Translations under genes and position numbers: made by a program
NCBI GenBank assembly: GCA_945860385.1
Contig: CAMAQD010000015.1
Span: 33,419 to 97,418 of the forward strand
Source: Flavobacterium psychrophilum
GTDB taxonomy: Bacteria; Bacteroidota; Bacteroidia; Flavobacteriales; Flavobacteriaceae
Direction of reading: 5' to 3'
Length of the DNA: 64,000 nucleotides
In this document: one piece after another, positions 1-8,579 of the stretch
Layout: the number at the start of each line of letters is the position of its first letter
Numbering within the stretch: the first letter of the stretch is position 1
The notes under the pieces: generated by a model
Database searches by the model: none
Told to the model about the DNA's origin: nothing
Seen by the model: only the letters and a program-made list of their open reading frames with translations

Positions 1-465
1 AAATTAGAAGCTCAGTCCATATTAATTGCTGAATTAGCCAACGTCATAATACCGCCAACACAATCTCCTGGAGCCAAAGAAGCTTTGGTTCACAACTATA
101 TAATTAGTTATTTGGAAGACTGTTCTTCAATAAAAGAATACAATAATTTTATAAAAGGTTTAACCGATTTGCAAGAGAATTGTGTTAGCAACTACAACAA
201 TAATTTTGAAAACTGTACCACCGTTCAAAAAAATAAAATAATTGAAGATTTAGATAATAATTCGGATTCCAATGGCCTATTTTCGAAAATTAGTAATAAG
301 TTACAAGGACATTCTTTCTATGATATTTTAAAATCATTAACCATCGAAGGCTATTGTACATCCGAAATGGGAGCAACGCAACACCTTGTTTACGCACTAA
401 TTCCTGGTAAATACAACGCCATTACGTCATTGAATAAGAATCAAAAGTCTTGGGCAACAAAATAA
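1..465 (+). CDS. Gluconate 2-dehydrogenase subunit 3 family protein, 5'-truncated
   Basis: The reading frame is open from base 1 without a start, so the gene begins before the window. The visible N-terminal part reads LIAELANVIIPPTQSPGAKE, typical of the small subunit 3 of membrane-bound gluconate-2-dehydrogenase-type enzymes (family knowledge), which supports the export and activity of the flavin subunit. The stop lies 8 bases before the GMC oxidoreductase gene, so the two are clearly co-transcribed. The TTG at 85 would cut into this conserved motif and is not the start. The role is inferred from the motif and the neighbour. The true substrate is unknown. Confidence 0.85.
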   Translation, partial: KLEAQSILIAELANVIIPPTQSPGAKEALVHNYIISYLEDCSSIKEYNNFIKGLTDLQENCVSNYNNNFENCTTVQKNKIIEDLDNNSDSNGLFSKISNKLQGHSFYDILKSLTIEGYCTSEMGATQHLVYALIPGKYNAITSLNKNQKSWATK

Positions 466-473
466 TTTAAACT

Positions 474-2159
474 ATGAAAAATCAAACACCAGAAAATACT
501 TTTGATGCTATTGTAGTAGGTTCAGGAATCAGTGGCGGTTGGGCAGCCAAAGAGCTCACTCAAGGAGGTTTAAAAACATTGCTATTAGAAAGAGGTCGTA
601 ATGTACAACACATTATCGATTATACAACTGCTTTAAAAAGTCCGTGGGATTTTAAAAATAGAGGGCATTTAACCAATAAAGATTTGGAGGAAAGACCTGT
701 TCAAAGCAGTCATTGTGATGACACCAACAAACATTTTTTTGTTAACGACAAGGAAAATCCCTACACTCAGGTTAACCCTTATAAATGGATAAGAGGGTAT
801 CAGGTTGGTGGCCGTTCGTTGACTTGGGGACGCCAGTGCTATCGCCTTTCCGATTTAGATTTCGAGGCTAATAAAAAAGATGGACACGGAGTAGATTGGC
901 CCATTCGATACAATGATTTAGCCAAATGGTACGATTACGTTGAGGAATATGTTGGCATTAGTGGCAGTGCCGAATCGTTACCACACTTGCCAGATGGTAT
1001 TTTTTTGCCACCAATTCCAATGAACGCCGTAGAACTCCATTTGCAAGAAAAAATAAGTGCAGCATATACAGATCGGGTTATTATAAATGGTAGAGTCGCT
1101 AATTTAACAGAAGCTAAAAACGGCAGAGGTCCTTGTCAGTATCGCAATTTATGCAGCAGAGGATGCCCATTTTCGGGATATTTTAGCAGTAATTCATCAA
1201 CATTGTTAGATGCTCAGGAAACTGGTAATTTAACCCTAAGACCAGATTCTATCGTAAAAGAAGTACTGTATGATGAAAAGCAAAAAAAAGCAATTGGTGT
1301 TGTGGTCATTGATGCTATAACTAAAAAAGAAAAGAGCTACTATGCAAAAATAATTTTCTTAAATGCCTCAGCTATTGCAACAGCGGCTATTTTATTGAAT
1401 TCTGTTTCGCCTTCTTTTCCAAATGGATTGGGGAATTCGAGTTTACAAATTGGACACAATCTAATGGATCACGTTGTAAATGAAGGAACTTATGGAACTT
1501 TTGATGGGTTAAAAGACAAATATTATGAAGGAAGATCTCCCGGCACATTTTACATTCCACGATTCCAAAATTTAGACAAGAAAATTGAAAAAACTGATTT
1601 TTTAAGAGGGTACGGCATTCAAGGGAAAGGAGAAAGAGAAAATTGGCAATCAGTAGATACCGTTGGTTTTGGGGTTTCTTTAAAAGCTAATTTGGCAACT
1701 CCCGGAAAATGGGAAATTGCACTTGGCGGACGAGGAGAATCGTTACCCAATTACGAAAACAAAATTACATTAGACACTGATAATTTAGATCAATGGGGTT
1801 TGCCTATCGTAAAGGTTGACTTCGAATACAGAGAAAATGAATTAGCTATGTTAGAACATATGACTAAATCCAGCGAGGAAATGCTAACCAAAGCAGGATT
1901 TAAGAATGTGGGAAGTTATAGAACTTATCCTGCTCCCGGCTCAGCAGTGCACGAAATGGGAACTGCAAGAATGGGTCATGATCCCAAAACTTCGGTTTTA
2001 AACAAATACAACCAAATGCACGATGTTAAAAATGTTTTCATTACCGATGGGAGTTTTATGACCTCTTCCGGTTGTCAAAATCCGTCTTTAACTTATATGG
2101 CAATTACGGCCAGAGCGTGTAAATTTGCGCTTGAACAATTTCATTCAAATCAATTATGA
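474..2159 (+). CDS. GMC family oxidoreductase (FAD-dependent sugar/alcohol dehydrogenase)
   Basis: A 561-aa flavoenzyme of the glucose-methanol-choline family. The N-terminal Rossmann motif GSGISG lies at residues 16-21, followed by an acidic end (LLERG). The conserved GGRSLTWGR segment is near residue 115, a Cys-rich segment (CQYRNLCSRGCPF) near 225, and the C-terminal HEMGTARMG and GCQNPSLTYMA motifs near 490 and 540 carry the substrate-side His/Asn. It pairs with the upstream subunit-3 gene and overlaps the downstream propeller gene by 4 bases (ATGA). In related operons such pairs act in the periplasm and pass electrons to the respiratory chain. The substrate is not predictable from sequence; periplasmic location is inferred from the partner, as no clear signal peptide is visible. 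Confidence 0.93.
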   Translation: MKNQTPENTFDAIVVGSGISGGWAAKELTQGGLKTLLLERGRNVQHIIDYTTALKSPWDFKNRGHLTNKDLEERPVQSSHCDDTNKHFFVNDKENPYTQVNPYKWIRGYQVGGRSLTWGRQCYRLSDLDFEANKKDGHGVDWPIRYNDLAKWYDYVEEYVGISGSAESLPHLPDGIFLPPIPMNAVELHLQEKISAAYTDRVIINGRVANLTEAKNGRGPCQYRNLCSRGCPFSGYFSSNSSTLLDAQETGNLTLRPDSIVKEVLYDEKQKKAIGVVVIDAITKKEKSYYAKIIFLNASAIATAAILLNSVSPSFPNGLGNSSLQIGHNLMDHVVNEGTYGTFDGLKDKYYEGRSPGTFYIPRFQNLDKKIEKTDFLRGYGIQGKGERENWQSVDTVGFGVSLKANLATPGKWEIALGGRGESLPNYENKITLDTDNLDQWGLPIVKVDFEYRENELAMLEHMTKSSEEMLTKAGFKNVGSYRTYPAPGSAVHEMGTARMGHDPKTSVLNKYNQMHDVKNVFITDGSFMTSSGCQNPSLTYMAITARACKFALEQFHSNQL

Positions 2160-3202
2160 AAAAAATAAAATTAGTATTATGGTTGGGTTTATTTTGCTTT
2201 ATAGTTTTACAAATAGCCGAGTTTGTAATAAGAAAGCCGTCGTATACCATTAAAACTGAGGGAAAATTATATATCGTTAATAAACTCAGTAGCAGTATTA
2301 CAGTTTTTGATTTGTTTCAAGGCAAAGAAATTACAGAAATTCCCATTGAAGTTGAACCCCACGACCCAACAACATTAACTGACCAAAGTAAAGTTGTGGT
2401 CACTAATTACGGAACCCCTTCTATTTTAGGAAAAAGCATCACCGTTATTAACACTAAAACTAATACAATAGAAAAAACAATTGAGCTAGAGGGAAGTATA
2501 GCACCTCACGGAATTGTTGCTTTTCCAAAATCCAATAAAGTAGGAGTGGTAACCGATGTAGGTAATAATTTATTAGTGGTTGATGTAGCAACAGGAATTG
2601 TCGAAAAAAACATACCCACTCAACAAATAGTCAGCCATCTTTTAGTGCTTCATCCCAATAAACCGTTAGCCTATGTGACCAATATCAATTCAGGTTCTGT
2701 CAGTGTTATTGATCTAGAGAAAAATAAGGTAATTAAAATTATTCCCTGCGGTTTCAAAACGGAAGGAATTGATATTACTCCAGATGGGTCAGAAATTTGG
2801 GTAACCAATAATAAAGAAAACACAATCTCTGTTATCAACACAACCACTTACCAAATCACAAATACTTTGCCTAGTGGAAAAGAGTCTTTAAGACTAAAGT
2901 TTTCTATTGATGGTAAACATTGTTTGGTTACGAATGCTAGCGACGGAACCATTTCAGTTTATGACCAACACAGTAAAAAGCAAATCAAAACGATACAACT
3001 TCACGGTAAAACTACGTTCTTAGAAAAATTATTATATCATACGCCACGCCCAGTTGGTATTTTGATTCATCCAAACGGATTATATGCTTTTGTTGCTAAT
3101 TCCAACGCTAATAAAATTGAAGTGATTGATATGAAAACCTTTACTCTTGTTAGCAACATCGGAACTGCCAAGATTCCTGACGGTTTGACATTGGTGCAAT
3201 AG
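2156..3202 (+). CDS. YncE/YVTN-type beta-propeller protein
   Basis: A 348-aa protein with an N-terminal hydrophobic segment (residues 5-22, signal or anchor) followed by repeated blades with the YVTN-like pattern (YIVNKLSSSITVFD, AYVTNINSGSVSVID, IWVTNNKENTISVIN, AFVANSNANKIEVID). This is the surface/periplasmic YncE-like seven-bladed propeller family. Translation is coupled to the GMC gene by an ATGA overlap. No catalytic motif is visible. Some propellers of this group sit beside dehydrogenases as electron-transfer or binding partners; here that is inference from context only. Confidence 0.88.
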   Translation: MKKIKLVLWLGLFCFIVLQIAEFVIRKPSYTIKTEGKLYIVNKLSSSITVFDLFQGKEITEIPIEVEPHDPTTLTDQSKVVVTNYGTPSILGKSITVINTKTNTIEKTIELEGSIAPHGIVAFPKSNKVGVVTDVGNNLLVVDVATGIVEKNIPTQQIVSHLLVLHPNKPLAYVTNINSGSVSVIDLEKNKVIKIIPCGFKTEGIDITPDGSEIWVTNNKENTISVINTTTYQITNTLPSGKESLRLKFSIDGKHCLVTNASDGTISVYDQHSKKQIKTIQLHGKTTFLEKLLYHTPRPVGILIHPNGLYAFVANSNANKIEVIDMKTFTLVSNIGTAKIPDGLTLVQ

Positions 3203-3631
3203 AAAAAAGCTTATTAATTCATCCAAAATAAAAAGCCCTGTAAACTATTTGAACTAAACCCAAAAATCAGGACAAATTTATAATAAAATTTGATTGTAAT
3301 GAACTCGATATTGTATCGGGCTCATTACTTTTAAGTTTAGTTTGATTCATTCCTTGTTAGAGTGTACTACATTATAAGTCATCAGACTACATTGAACTTG
3401 GTAAAACAAGCTTTAGACTTGGCAAAATTATCTCAAAACCTGTTGAAGGGCGAAGAACTTACGGCTTTCGTGAAGAGAAGTTTTGATTTGATAAAATAAT
3501 ATCATAAAAATATATGCCAAAACCTGCGAGTGAAAATTTGCAGGTTTTTTTGTTTATAAAAAAACAGCTTGTTGAATAAAGAATCCCGAACTTTGAATGT
3601 TGAAAATTATTAAATAATAAATTAAAACAAA
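3203..3631. other. Gene-free stretch with hairpins and a possible decayed gene end
   Basis: No intact gene. An imperfect palindrome spans 3298-3326 (AATGAACTCGATA / TATCGGGCTCATT, 11 of 13 matched plus one G-T) and may end the upstream operon, although it has no T-run. From about 3391 to 3499 a stop-terminated frame reads as a short helical peptide ending KRSFDLIK, directly followed by a good terminator (3519-3551). It looks like the last part of a lost gene, but I do not recognise it. Confidence 0.4.
3519..3551 (+). terminator. Rho-independent terminator
   Basis: Arms AAAACCTGC and GCAGGTTTT flank a 12-base loop and run into seven T. There is no intact gene immediately upstream; it follows the short relic frame ending at 3499. 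Confidence 0.75.
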
Positions 3632-4036
3632 ATGACTCTACATATAGAAACTCCCGCCCTACTCTTTTCAGCCACTTCATTAATTTTATTGGCCTATACC
3701 AATCGCTTTCTGACCATTGCCCAAATCATTCGAAATTTAAAAAAAACGTATGACGAAGAAGAGAATAAAAGCGTTTTATTAGAAATTAAAAACCTCGACT
3801 TGCGATTGTCCCTCATTCGTTATATGCAAATGTTTGGGGTTTTGTGTTTATTTCTTTCCGTTTTTGCAATGCTATTATTGTTTATGGAACAACAAGAATT
3901 TGGCATTTATTTTTTTGGCTTAAGTTTACTTGCCTTGCTGATATCATTGGGAATTTCATTTTGGGAAATCAGCATTTCCATCGATGCATTACGCTTGCAT
4001 TTGAGCGATTTGACGGATAAAAAAGATAAGGAATAA
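3632..4036 (+). CDS. DUF2721 family membrane protein
   Basis: A 134-aa integral membrane protein with about three hydrophobic segments (residues 8-28, 70-88, 92-115) and a charged loop between the first two (RNLKKTYDEEENKS). Size, topology and the N-terminal pattern (an aliphatic helix followed by ANRFLTIAQIIRNL-like residues) fit the DUF2721 family, whose function is not known to me. It has its own start with an A-rich leader and stands 92 bases ahead of the DUF1800 gene; co-transcription is possible but not shown. Confidence 0.7.
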   Translation: MTLHIETPALLFSATSLILLAYTNRFLTIAQIIRNLKKTYDEEENKSVLLEIKNLDLRLSLIRYMQMFGVLCLFLSVFAMLLLFMEQQEFGIYFFGLSLLALLISLGISFWEISISIDALRLHLSDLTDKKDKE

Positions 4037-4128
4037 TAATAATAATATAGGTGAAAAATAAAAAAGAATTTTCATCAAATTAAACCATTTTGCAAAATCT
4101 AAGTCCAATTTTTATAGCACTTTAGATT

Positions 4129-5523
4129 ATGGATAAATTCACCCTTTGGTCCTTGCGACTCGGTTATTCGGCAAAACAAGCAAAAACGATTGACAAAATT
4201 GGCTTGAAAAAGTTCTTGGAACAATCTTTTGTCACACAATTCGATTCAAAAATTCCTGATTTTTTAGAAGACAGTCCAAAATCATTTCAAGAATTAAAAG
4301 AAATCCGAAAAACCTTAAACACAGCAAATCCCGAAGCCAAAAAGGAAATGCTCAAAAAGGAAATACAGACTTCAGTCGAAATGAAATCTTGGTGGATTGA
4401 TAAAATGATAGAAAATGAGTTTCCACTTCTTGAAAAAATGACTTGTTTCTGGCACAATCATTATGTTTCCACTTTCCAAAAAGTAAAGGTAAATTATTGG
4501 GTTTTTCAACACAATCAAATCCTACGAGAGCATGCTTTTGGCAATTTCAAAACCTTGACCAAGAAAATCATCCAAAGCAATGCAATGGTCCGCTATCTCG
4601 ACAATGTAGAAAATCGAAAAGATAAACTCAACGAAAACTTAAGTCGGGAATTGCTCGAACTTTTCACACTTGGCATCGGAAATTACAGCGAAGAAGACAT
4701 TAAAAACGGAGCAAAAGGATTGGCCGGATTAGGCATTGGCGAAGAAAACGCCGTTTACAGAAAATTTTTCGAAGAAAACGAACCCTTTGTTTATCTTGGA
4801 AAAAAAGGAAATTTTAAAATCGACGAAATGATTGACATCATTTTCGAACAACCCAATATTCCGTATTTAATTACCCGCAAGATATTAAAATGGTTCATTT
4901 ATGACAATCCAAAAGAAGAGTTGGTGCACTATTATGGCGATTATTTCAAGAAAATGAACTTTGAAATCAAACCATTATTAACCAAAATTTTTACGGAAGA
5001 ATTTACCAAAAACAATGCAGGTTCCAAAATAAAAAATCCTTTGGAATACAGTTTGCAATTAATGGACGAACTGAATGTTACCGATCCTAATGCAAAATTA
5101 ATCGCTTTTTTTATCAAGGAACAAGGGATGGAATTGTTCAACCAACCCAATGTGAAAGGTTGGGATGGAGGAAATTCTTGGCTCACTTCTCAAGTTTTCT
5201 TACAACGTAATAACGCCGCCGATTTGCTTTGCAATGGAAAGAACATAACTCGAGTCCAAAAGGATATGAATCAAAAGTCAATGATGAAGCAAAACCCAAA
5301 TCAACAACTGAATGTGAAATTGAATTGGAACAAAGAAGGCAACAGTAAGGAAATCATTGCTCAACTTTCGGAAAGATTATTATTTCAAAAAGATGCAGCC
5401 AATCAACAAGATTTTGAACAAATATTAAAATACGATTTCGACAGCAAAACCGAAGGTTCGGAAAATGCTGTGATGCGATTGTTCAATTTTATGGTAAAAA
5501 CTCCTGAATTCCAACTCATATAA
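4129..5523 (+). CDS. DUF1800 domain protein
   Basis: A 464-aa protein with the DUF1800 hallmarks: the HNHYVS motif after MTCFW near residue 108, SRELLELFTLGIGNYSEEDI near 170-190, and a late VKGWDGGNSWL segment near 345. No signal peptide is evident from the chosen ATG. DUF1800 genes are almost always followed by DUF1501 genes, as here (10-base gap), so the pair forms one operon. Their biochemical role is not established. The 464-aa length is usual for the short Bacteroidota form. Confidence 0.9.
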   Translation: MDKFTLWSLRLGYSAKQAKTIDKIGLKKFLEQSFVTQFDSKIPDFLEDSPKSFQELKEIRKTLNTANPEAKKEMLKKEIQTSVEMKSWWIDKMIENEFPLLEKMTCFWHNHYVSTFQKVKVNYWVFQHNQILREHAFGNFKTLTKKIIQSNAMVRYLDNVENRKDKLNENLSRELLELFTLGIGNYSEEDIKNGAKGLAGLGIGEENAVYRKFFEENEPFVYLGKKGNFKIDEMIDIIFEQPNIPYLITRKILKWFIYDNPKEELVHYYGDYFKKMNFEIKPLLTKIFTEEFTKNNAGSKIKNPLEYSLQLMDELNVTDPNAKLIAFFIKEQGMELFNQPNVKGWDGGNSWLTSQVFLQRNNAADLLCNGKNITRVQKDMNQKSMMKQNPNQQLNVKLNWNKEGNSKEIIAQLSERLLFQKDAANQQDFEQILKYDFDSKTEGSENAVMRLFNFMVKTPEFQLI

Positions 5524-5533
5524 GTCTAGCATT

Positions 5534-6703
5534 ATGAACAGAAGAAATTTTTTAGCACTCACAGGAACTTTCACAGGCGGTTCACTTTTATTGCCTAATT
5601 TTTTATATTCCTTTGGTTCCCAAAATAATTTGGTTTTGGGCGAACAATGCGTGGTTTTCGTTCAATTGAATGGTGGAAATGATGGCCTGAATACCTTTAT
5701 TCCGTTTGAAGACGCACTTTATTATGACTTGCGTCCAAAGATTTCTCTTTCTAAAACCGAAGTTTTGAATTCATCAAAAGGGATGGCTTTACATCCTGCT
5801 TTGAAAGGTTTTGCAATTATGCAGCAAACTGGCGATTTGTCGGTAATACAAAATGTGGGTTATCCGAATCCGGTTCGTTCCCATTTCAGAAGTCAGGAAA
5901 TTTGGCAAACGGCTCCAACAAATCAAGAATATTTAAGTGATGGTTGGCTGGGTCGTTATCTGGATTTACAATGTAAAGAACATCAACCTACAGCCGGAAT
6001 TAATTTGGATTCTATTGATAATTTAGCTTTGAAAGGCGAAGAACCCAATTCGATTACCGTAAAAGATCCAGAGCGATTTAGAACCATAAGTAAAGCCGAA
6101 AATGAAGGTCAATTATCCAACAATCCTTCGCTAGATTTTGTTCGAAAAATAGCAAATTCCGTAGTGGAAGGTTCTGTTGATATTCAGAAAGCATTGGCTA
6201 AATCAGCCGCTTCGGATGTGATTTATCCAAAAACTGGCTTGGCAAAAAATCTGGAATGGATATCAAAATTGATTAAAGGAAACCTGAATTCGAAAGTATA
6301 TTATACTTCGTTGGGCGGTTTTGACACCCACGACAATCAATTGGCCATTCACAAAAATAAACTAACAGAACTGAACGATGCAGTTTATAGTTTCTATGAA
6401 GATTTGAAAAAATCGCAACAATTGCAAAATGTAACTATAGTTGTTTTCTCTGAATTTGGTCGCCGTGTAAAAGACAACGGACGAGGAACCGACCACGGAA
6501 CGGCAGCTCCAATGTTTATCATTGGAGGAAATAACCGTGGAAAAATCATTGGTAACAACCCCAATCTTTCGGATTTGGACAATGGTGATTTGAAACACCA
6601 GATTGATTTCAGAAGTGTTTACGCCGCTATTTTAAAAAACAAATTGGCTTTCGATTCTTCTAAAATTGGAATACAAAACAAAGCATTGGAAGGATTGTTT
6701 TAA
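5534..6703 (+). CDS. DUF1501 domain protein, Tat-type signal
   Basis: A 389-aa exported protein. The N-terminus MNRRNFLALTGTFTGG carries a twin-arginine-like signal, followed by a hydrophobic core. DUF1501 features are GGNDGLNTFIPF (near 52), HFRSQEIWQTA (near 117), SLGGFDTHDNQ (near 258) and FSEFGRRVKDNG followed by TDHGTAAPMFIIG (near 305-330), a sulfatase/phosphatase-like metal-site fold. It sits 10 bases after the DUF1800 gene and presumably forms a functional pair with it at the cell envelope. The substrate is unknown. Confidence 0.92.
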   Translation: MNRRNFLALTGTFTGGSLLLPNFLYSFGSQNNLVLGEQCVVFVQLNGGNDGLNTFIPFEDALYYDLRPKISLSKTEVLNSSKGMALHPALKGFAIMQQTGDLSVIQNVGYPNPVRSHFRSQEIWQTAPTNQEYLSDGWLGRYLDLQCKEHQPTAGINLDSIDNLALKGEEPNSITVKDPERFRTISKAENEGQLSNNPSLDFVRKIANSVVEGSVDIQKALAKSAASDVIYPKTGLAKNLEWISKLIKGNLNSKVYYTSLGGFDTHDNQLAIHKNKLTELNDAVYSFYEDLKKSQQLQNVTIVVFSEFGRRVKDNGRGTDHGTAAPMFIIGGNNRGKIIGNNPNLSDLDNGDLKHQIDFRSVYAAILKNKLAFDSSKIGIQNKALEGLF

Positions 6704-6744
6704 AAAAACCTGAACCTTCTGGCTTTCCATTCGCAACTATACCC

Positions 6745-6752
6745 TACTTTTG
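6745..6752 (+). promoter_or_regulatory. Putative -7 box (TAnnTTTG) for the 6775 gene
   Basis: TACTTTTG matches the Bacteroidota -7 consensus and lies 22 bases before the ATG at 6775. No clean TTG was found at the expected -33 distance, so the promoter is plausible but incomplete. Confidence 0.5.
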
Positions 6753-6774
6753 CGCCTCACTAAAATAAAATAAA

Positions 6775-7005
6775 ATGTTTGATATTTCATTGACAGAATT
6801 GGTAGGTTATTTAGCATCACTAGTATTAATGATTTCATTTTTGATGAAAAACATAAATACCTTAAGAATAATAAACTCTTTAGGTTGCTCATTATTTGTT
6901 GTATACGGTTTTATGTTGGCAACTTCATGGCCAATAATTATTTCTAACACTTTCATATTAGGAGTAAATATTTTCTATTTAACAAAACACTACCGAAATA
7001 AGTAG
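6775..7005 (+). CDS. Small three-helix membrane protein (YgjV/SemiSWEET-like)
   Basis: A 76-aa, almost wholly hydrophobic protein with three predicted helices (residues 8-24, 30-46, 50-69) and a basic tail (KHYRNK). The pattern of short helices with GYLASLVLMISFLMKN at the start resembles small YgjV-like or SemiSWEET-like half-transporters that act as dimers. The assignment is by length and topology only. It has its own -7 box and no obvious operon partner. Confidence 0.6.
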   Translation: MFDISLTELVGYLASLVLMISFLMKNINTLRIINSLGCSLFVVYGFMLATSWPIIISNTFILGVNIFYLTKHYRNK

Positions 7006-7094
7006 TCTCAATGCTTTTCACTGTTAAAATAATATAGTATAACCGATTTAAAAGCATTATAATGTGCATTTCTATAAAATTTTAACAAAATTTT

Positions 7095-7125
7095 TTGGTT
7101 TAGATTTTCATTTAACTTAATTTCG
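7095..7125 (+). promoter_or_regulatory. Putative promoter of aqpZ
   Basis: TTG at 7095-7097 and TAATTTCG at 7118-7125 are separated by 20 bases, close to the Bacteroidota TTG-N(17-23)-TAnnTTTG rule with one mismatch in the -7 box. The ATG follows 27 bases later. Confidence 0.5.
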
Positions 7126-7152
7126 TTTAATTAACAATCTAAATTTAACATT

Positions 7153-7860
7153 ATGAGAAAATTATTGGCAGAGTTTTTTGGTACGTATTGGTTAGTTTTT
7201 GGAGGTTGCGGAAGCGCACTTTTTGCCGCAGGAATTCCAGATTTAGGAATTGGATTTGCAGGAGTTTCGCTTGCTTTTGGTTTAACCGTTTTGACAATGG
7301 CTTATGCTGTGGGTCACATTTCTGGAGGGCATTTTAATCCCGCAGTTTCTTTTGGATTATGGGCTGGTGGACGTTTTTCTGCCAAGGATTTAGTGCCTTA
7401 TATTATCGCTCAATGCGTTGGAGCTATTGCAGCTGCAGCTACATTATTTGCAATTGCCTCTGGAAAAGCTGGTTTTGCTATTGATGCCACAAAAGCTGGT
7501 GCTTTTGCATCCAATGGTTTTGGTGCATTTTCTCCTGATGGATATACGATGCAAGCTGCTTTTATTGCTGAATTTATATTGACATTGTTTTTCTTACTGG
7601 TTATTCTTGGTGCTACTGACAAATTTGCCAACGGAAAATTCGCTGGTGTTGCCATTGGACTAGCCTTAACATTAATTCACTTAATCAGTATTCCTATAAC
7701 TAACACCTCAGTAAATCCTGCTCGTTCATTGTCTCAAGCTATTTTTGTGGGCGGAGAACCATTATCACAAGTTTGGTTATTTTGGTTAGCACCAATATTG
7801 GGAGCCATTGTAGCAGGACTTATTTATAAAAATTTACTTCAGGATACCTCAGAAGCTTAA
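7153..7860 (+). CDS. aqpZ: Aquaporin Z
   Basis: A 235-aa MIP-family channel. Both NPA boxes are present: GHFNPAVS near residue 62 and [13 protein letters not shown] near 182, the second followed by the arginine of the selectivity filter. Six transmembrane helices can be traced, with the opening [20 protein letters not shown] typical of AqpZ. It moves water across the inner membrane for osmotic adjustment. It is monocistronic, with a promoter upstream and a perfect 12-bp terminator stem downstream. Confidence 0.96.
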   Translation: MRKLLAEFFGTYWLVFGGCGSALFAAGIPDLGIGFAGVSLAFGLTVLTMAYAVGHISGGHFNPAVSFGLWAGGRFSAKDLVPYIIAQCVGAIAAAATLFAIASGKAGFAIDATKAGAFASNGFGAFSPDGYTMQAAFIAEFILTLFFLLVILGATDKFANGKFAGVAIGLALTLIHLISIPITNTSVNPARSLSQAIFVGGEPLSQVWLFWLAPILGAIVAGLIYKNLLQDTSEA

Positions 7861-7881
7861 TCACGTTCTAAATTATATTTT

Positions 7882-7928
7882 AAAGAGAAAAACAAAGGTG
7901 AAAATCTTCGTTTTTCTCTTTATTTTTG
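7882..7928 (+). terminator. aqpZ terminator overlapping the next promoter
   Basis: A perfect inverted repeat AAAGAGAAAAAC (7882-7893) / GTTTTTCTCTTT (7910-7921) with a 16-base loop ends the aquaporin transcript. Its last T is the first base of TATTTTTG (7921-7928), the -7 box of the following AlkB-like gene, so terminator and promoter are fused. Confidence 0.75.
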
Positions 7929-7932
7929 TAAA

Positions 7933-8535
7933 ATGAATTTCCTCTTTAAATCAGAACCTGTAATTTTTAATCTGCCAGATGCAGAAATCATTTATTATCC
8001 TCATTTTTTTGAAAAAAAAGAGGCTGATATACTTTTGGATAAATTATCTTCTCACATTCCTTGGCAACAAGATGACATTAGGGTATTTGGAAAAACCCAT
8101 CCACAACCTCGATTAACTGCTTTGTTCGGTAATGAAGGAAAATCCTATTCCTATTCAAATATAAAAATGCAACCCCATCCTTGGAATGGACTTTTGCAAA
8201 AAATAAAATCACAGGTCGAAAGTGTTTCAGATATTAAATTCACCACAGTTTTGCTTAATCAGTATCGCGATGGAAAAGACAGCAACGGCTGGCATGCAGA
8301 TAACGAAAAAGAGTTGGGCAATAATCCAATAATTGCCTCAGTTAGCTTTGGAACCGAAAGGGTTTTTCAATTGAAACACAATACCATTTCCAATTTGAAA
8401 AAGAATATTGTCCTAGAACACGGTAGTTTGTTGCTAATGAAAGGAACAACGCAGCACTTCTGGAAACATCAAATTCCGAAAACTGCAAAAAAAATTGGTT
8501 CAAGAATAAATCTAACATTTCGTGTAATTGAATAG
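7933..8535 (+). CDS. AlkB-like 2OG-Fe(II) dioxygenase
   Basis: A 200-aa protein of the AlkB dealkylase superfamily. The iron-binding HxD is in GWHADNEKELG (near residue 121), the distal His in HFWKHQIPKT (near 178) and the 2-oxoglutarate arginine in GSRINLTFR (near 191). These enzymes oxidatively remove alkyl groups from DNA or RNA bases, as the NQYRDGKDSNGWHAD segment of AlkB/ALKBH2-type proteins suggests. The ATG lies only 4 bases after a consensus -7 box, so the mRNA is probably leaderless. Confidence 0.92.
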   Translation: MNFLFKSEPVIFNLPDAEIIYYPHFFEKKEADILLDKLSSHIPWQQDDIRVFGKTHPQPRLTALFGNEGKSYSYSNIKMQPHPWNGLLQKIKSQVESVSDIKFTTVLLNQYRDGKDSNGWHADNEKELGNNPIIASVSFGTERVFQLKHNTISNLKKNIVLEHGSLLLMKGTTQHFWKHQIPKTAKKIGSRINLTFRVIE

Positions 8536-8561
8536 AATATTTAAAAAAATCAGTAGATTTG
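8528..8561 (+). promoter_or_regulatory. Promoter of the sterol-desaturase-like gene
   Basis: TTG at 8528-8530, 23 bases, then TAGATTTG at 8554-8561. The -7 box overlaps the upstream TTG at 8559, which rules that codon out as start and supports the ATG at 8580. Confidence 0.6.
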
Positions 8562-8579
8562 AAAACAAATAGCGTTTTT

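Noticed and set aside
7038..7062. Regulon-like pair before aqpZ
   Set aside because: Two TATAA blocks are present but 20 bp apart and without the upstream A[A/G] pattern; aqpZ has an ordinary promoter.
8559..8579. TTG start for the sterol-desaturase-like protein
   Set aside because: The TTG overlaps the -7 box TAGATTTG; the ATG at 8580 is the likely start.
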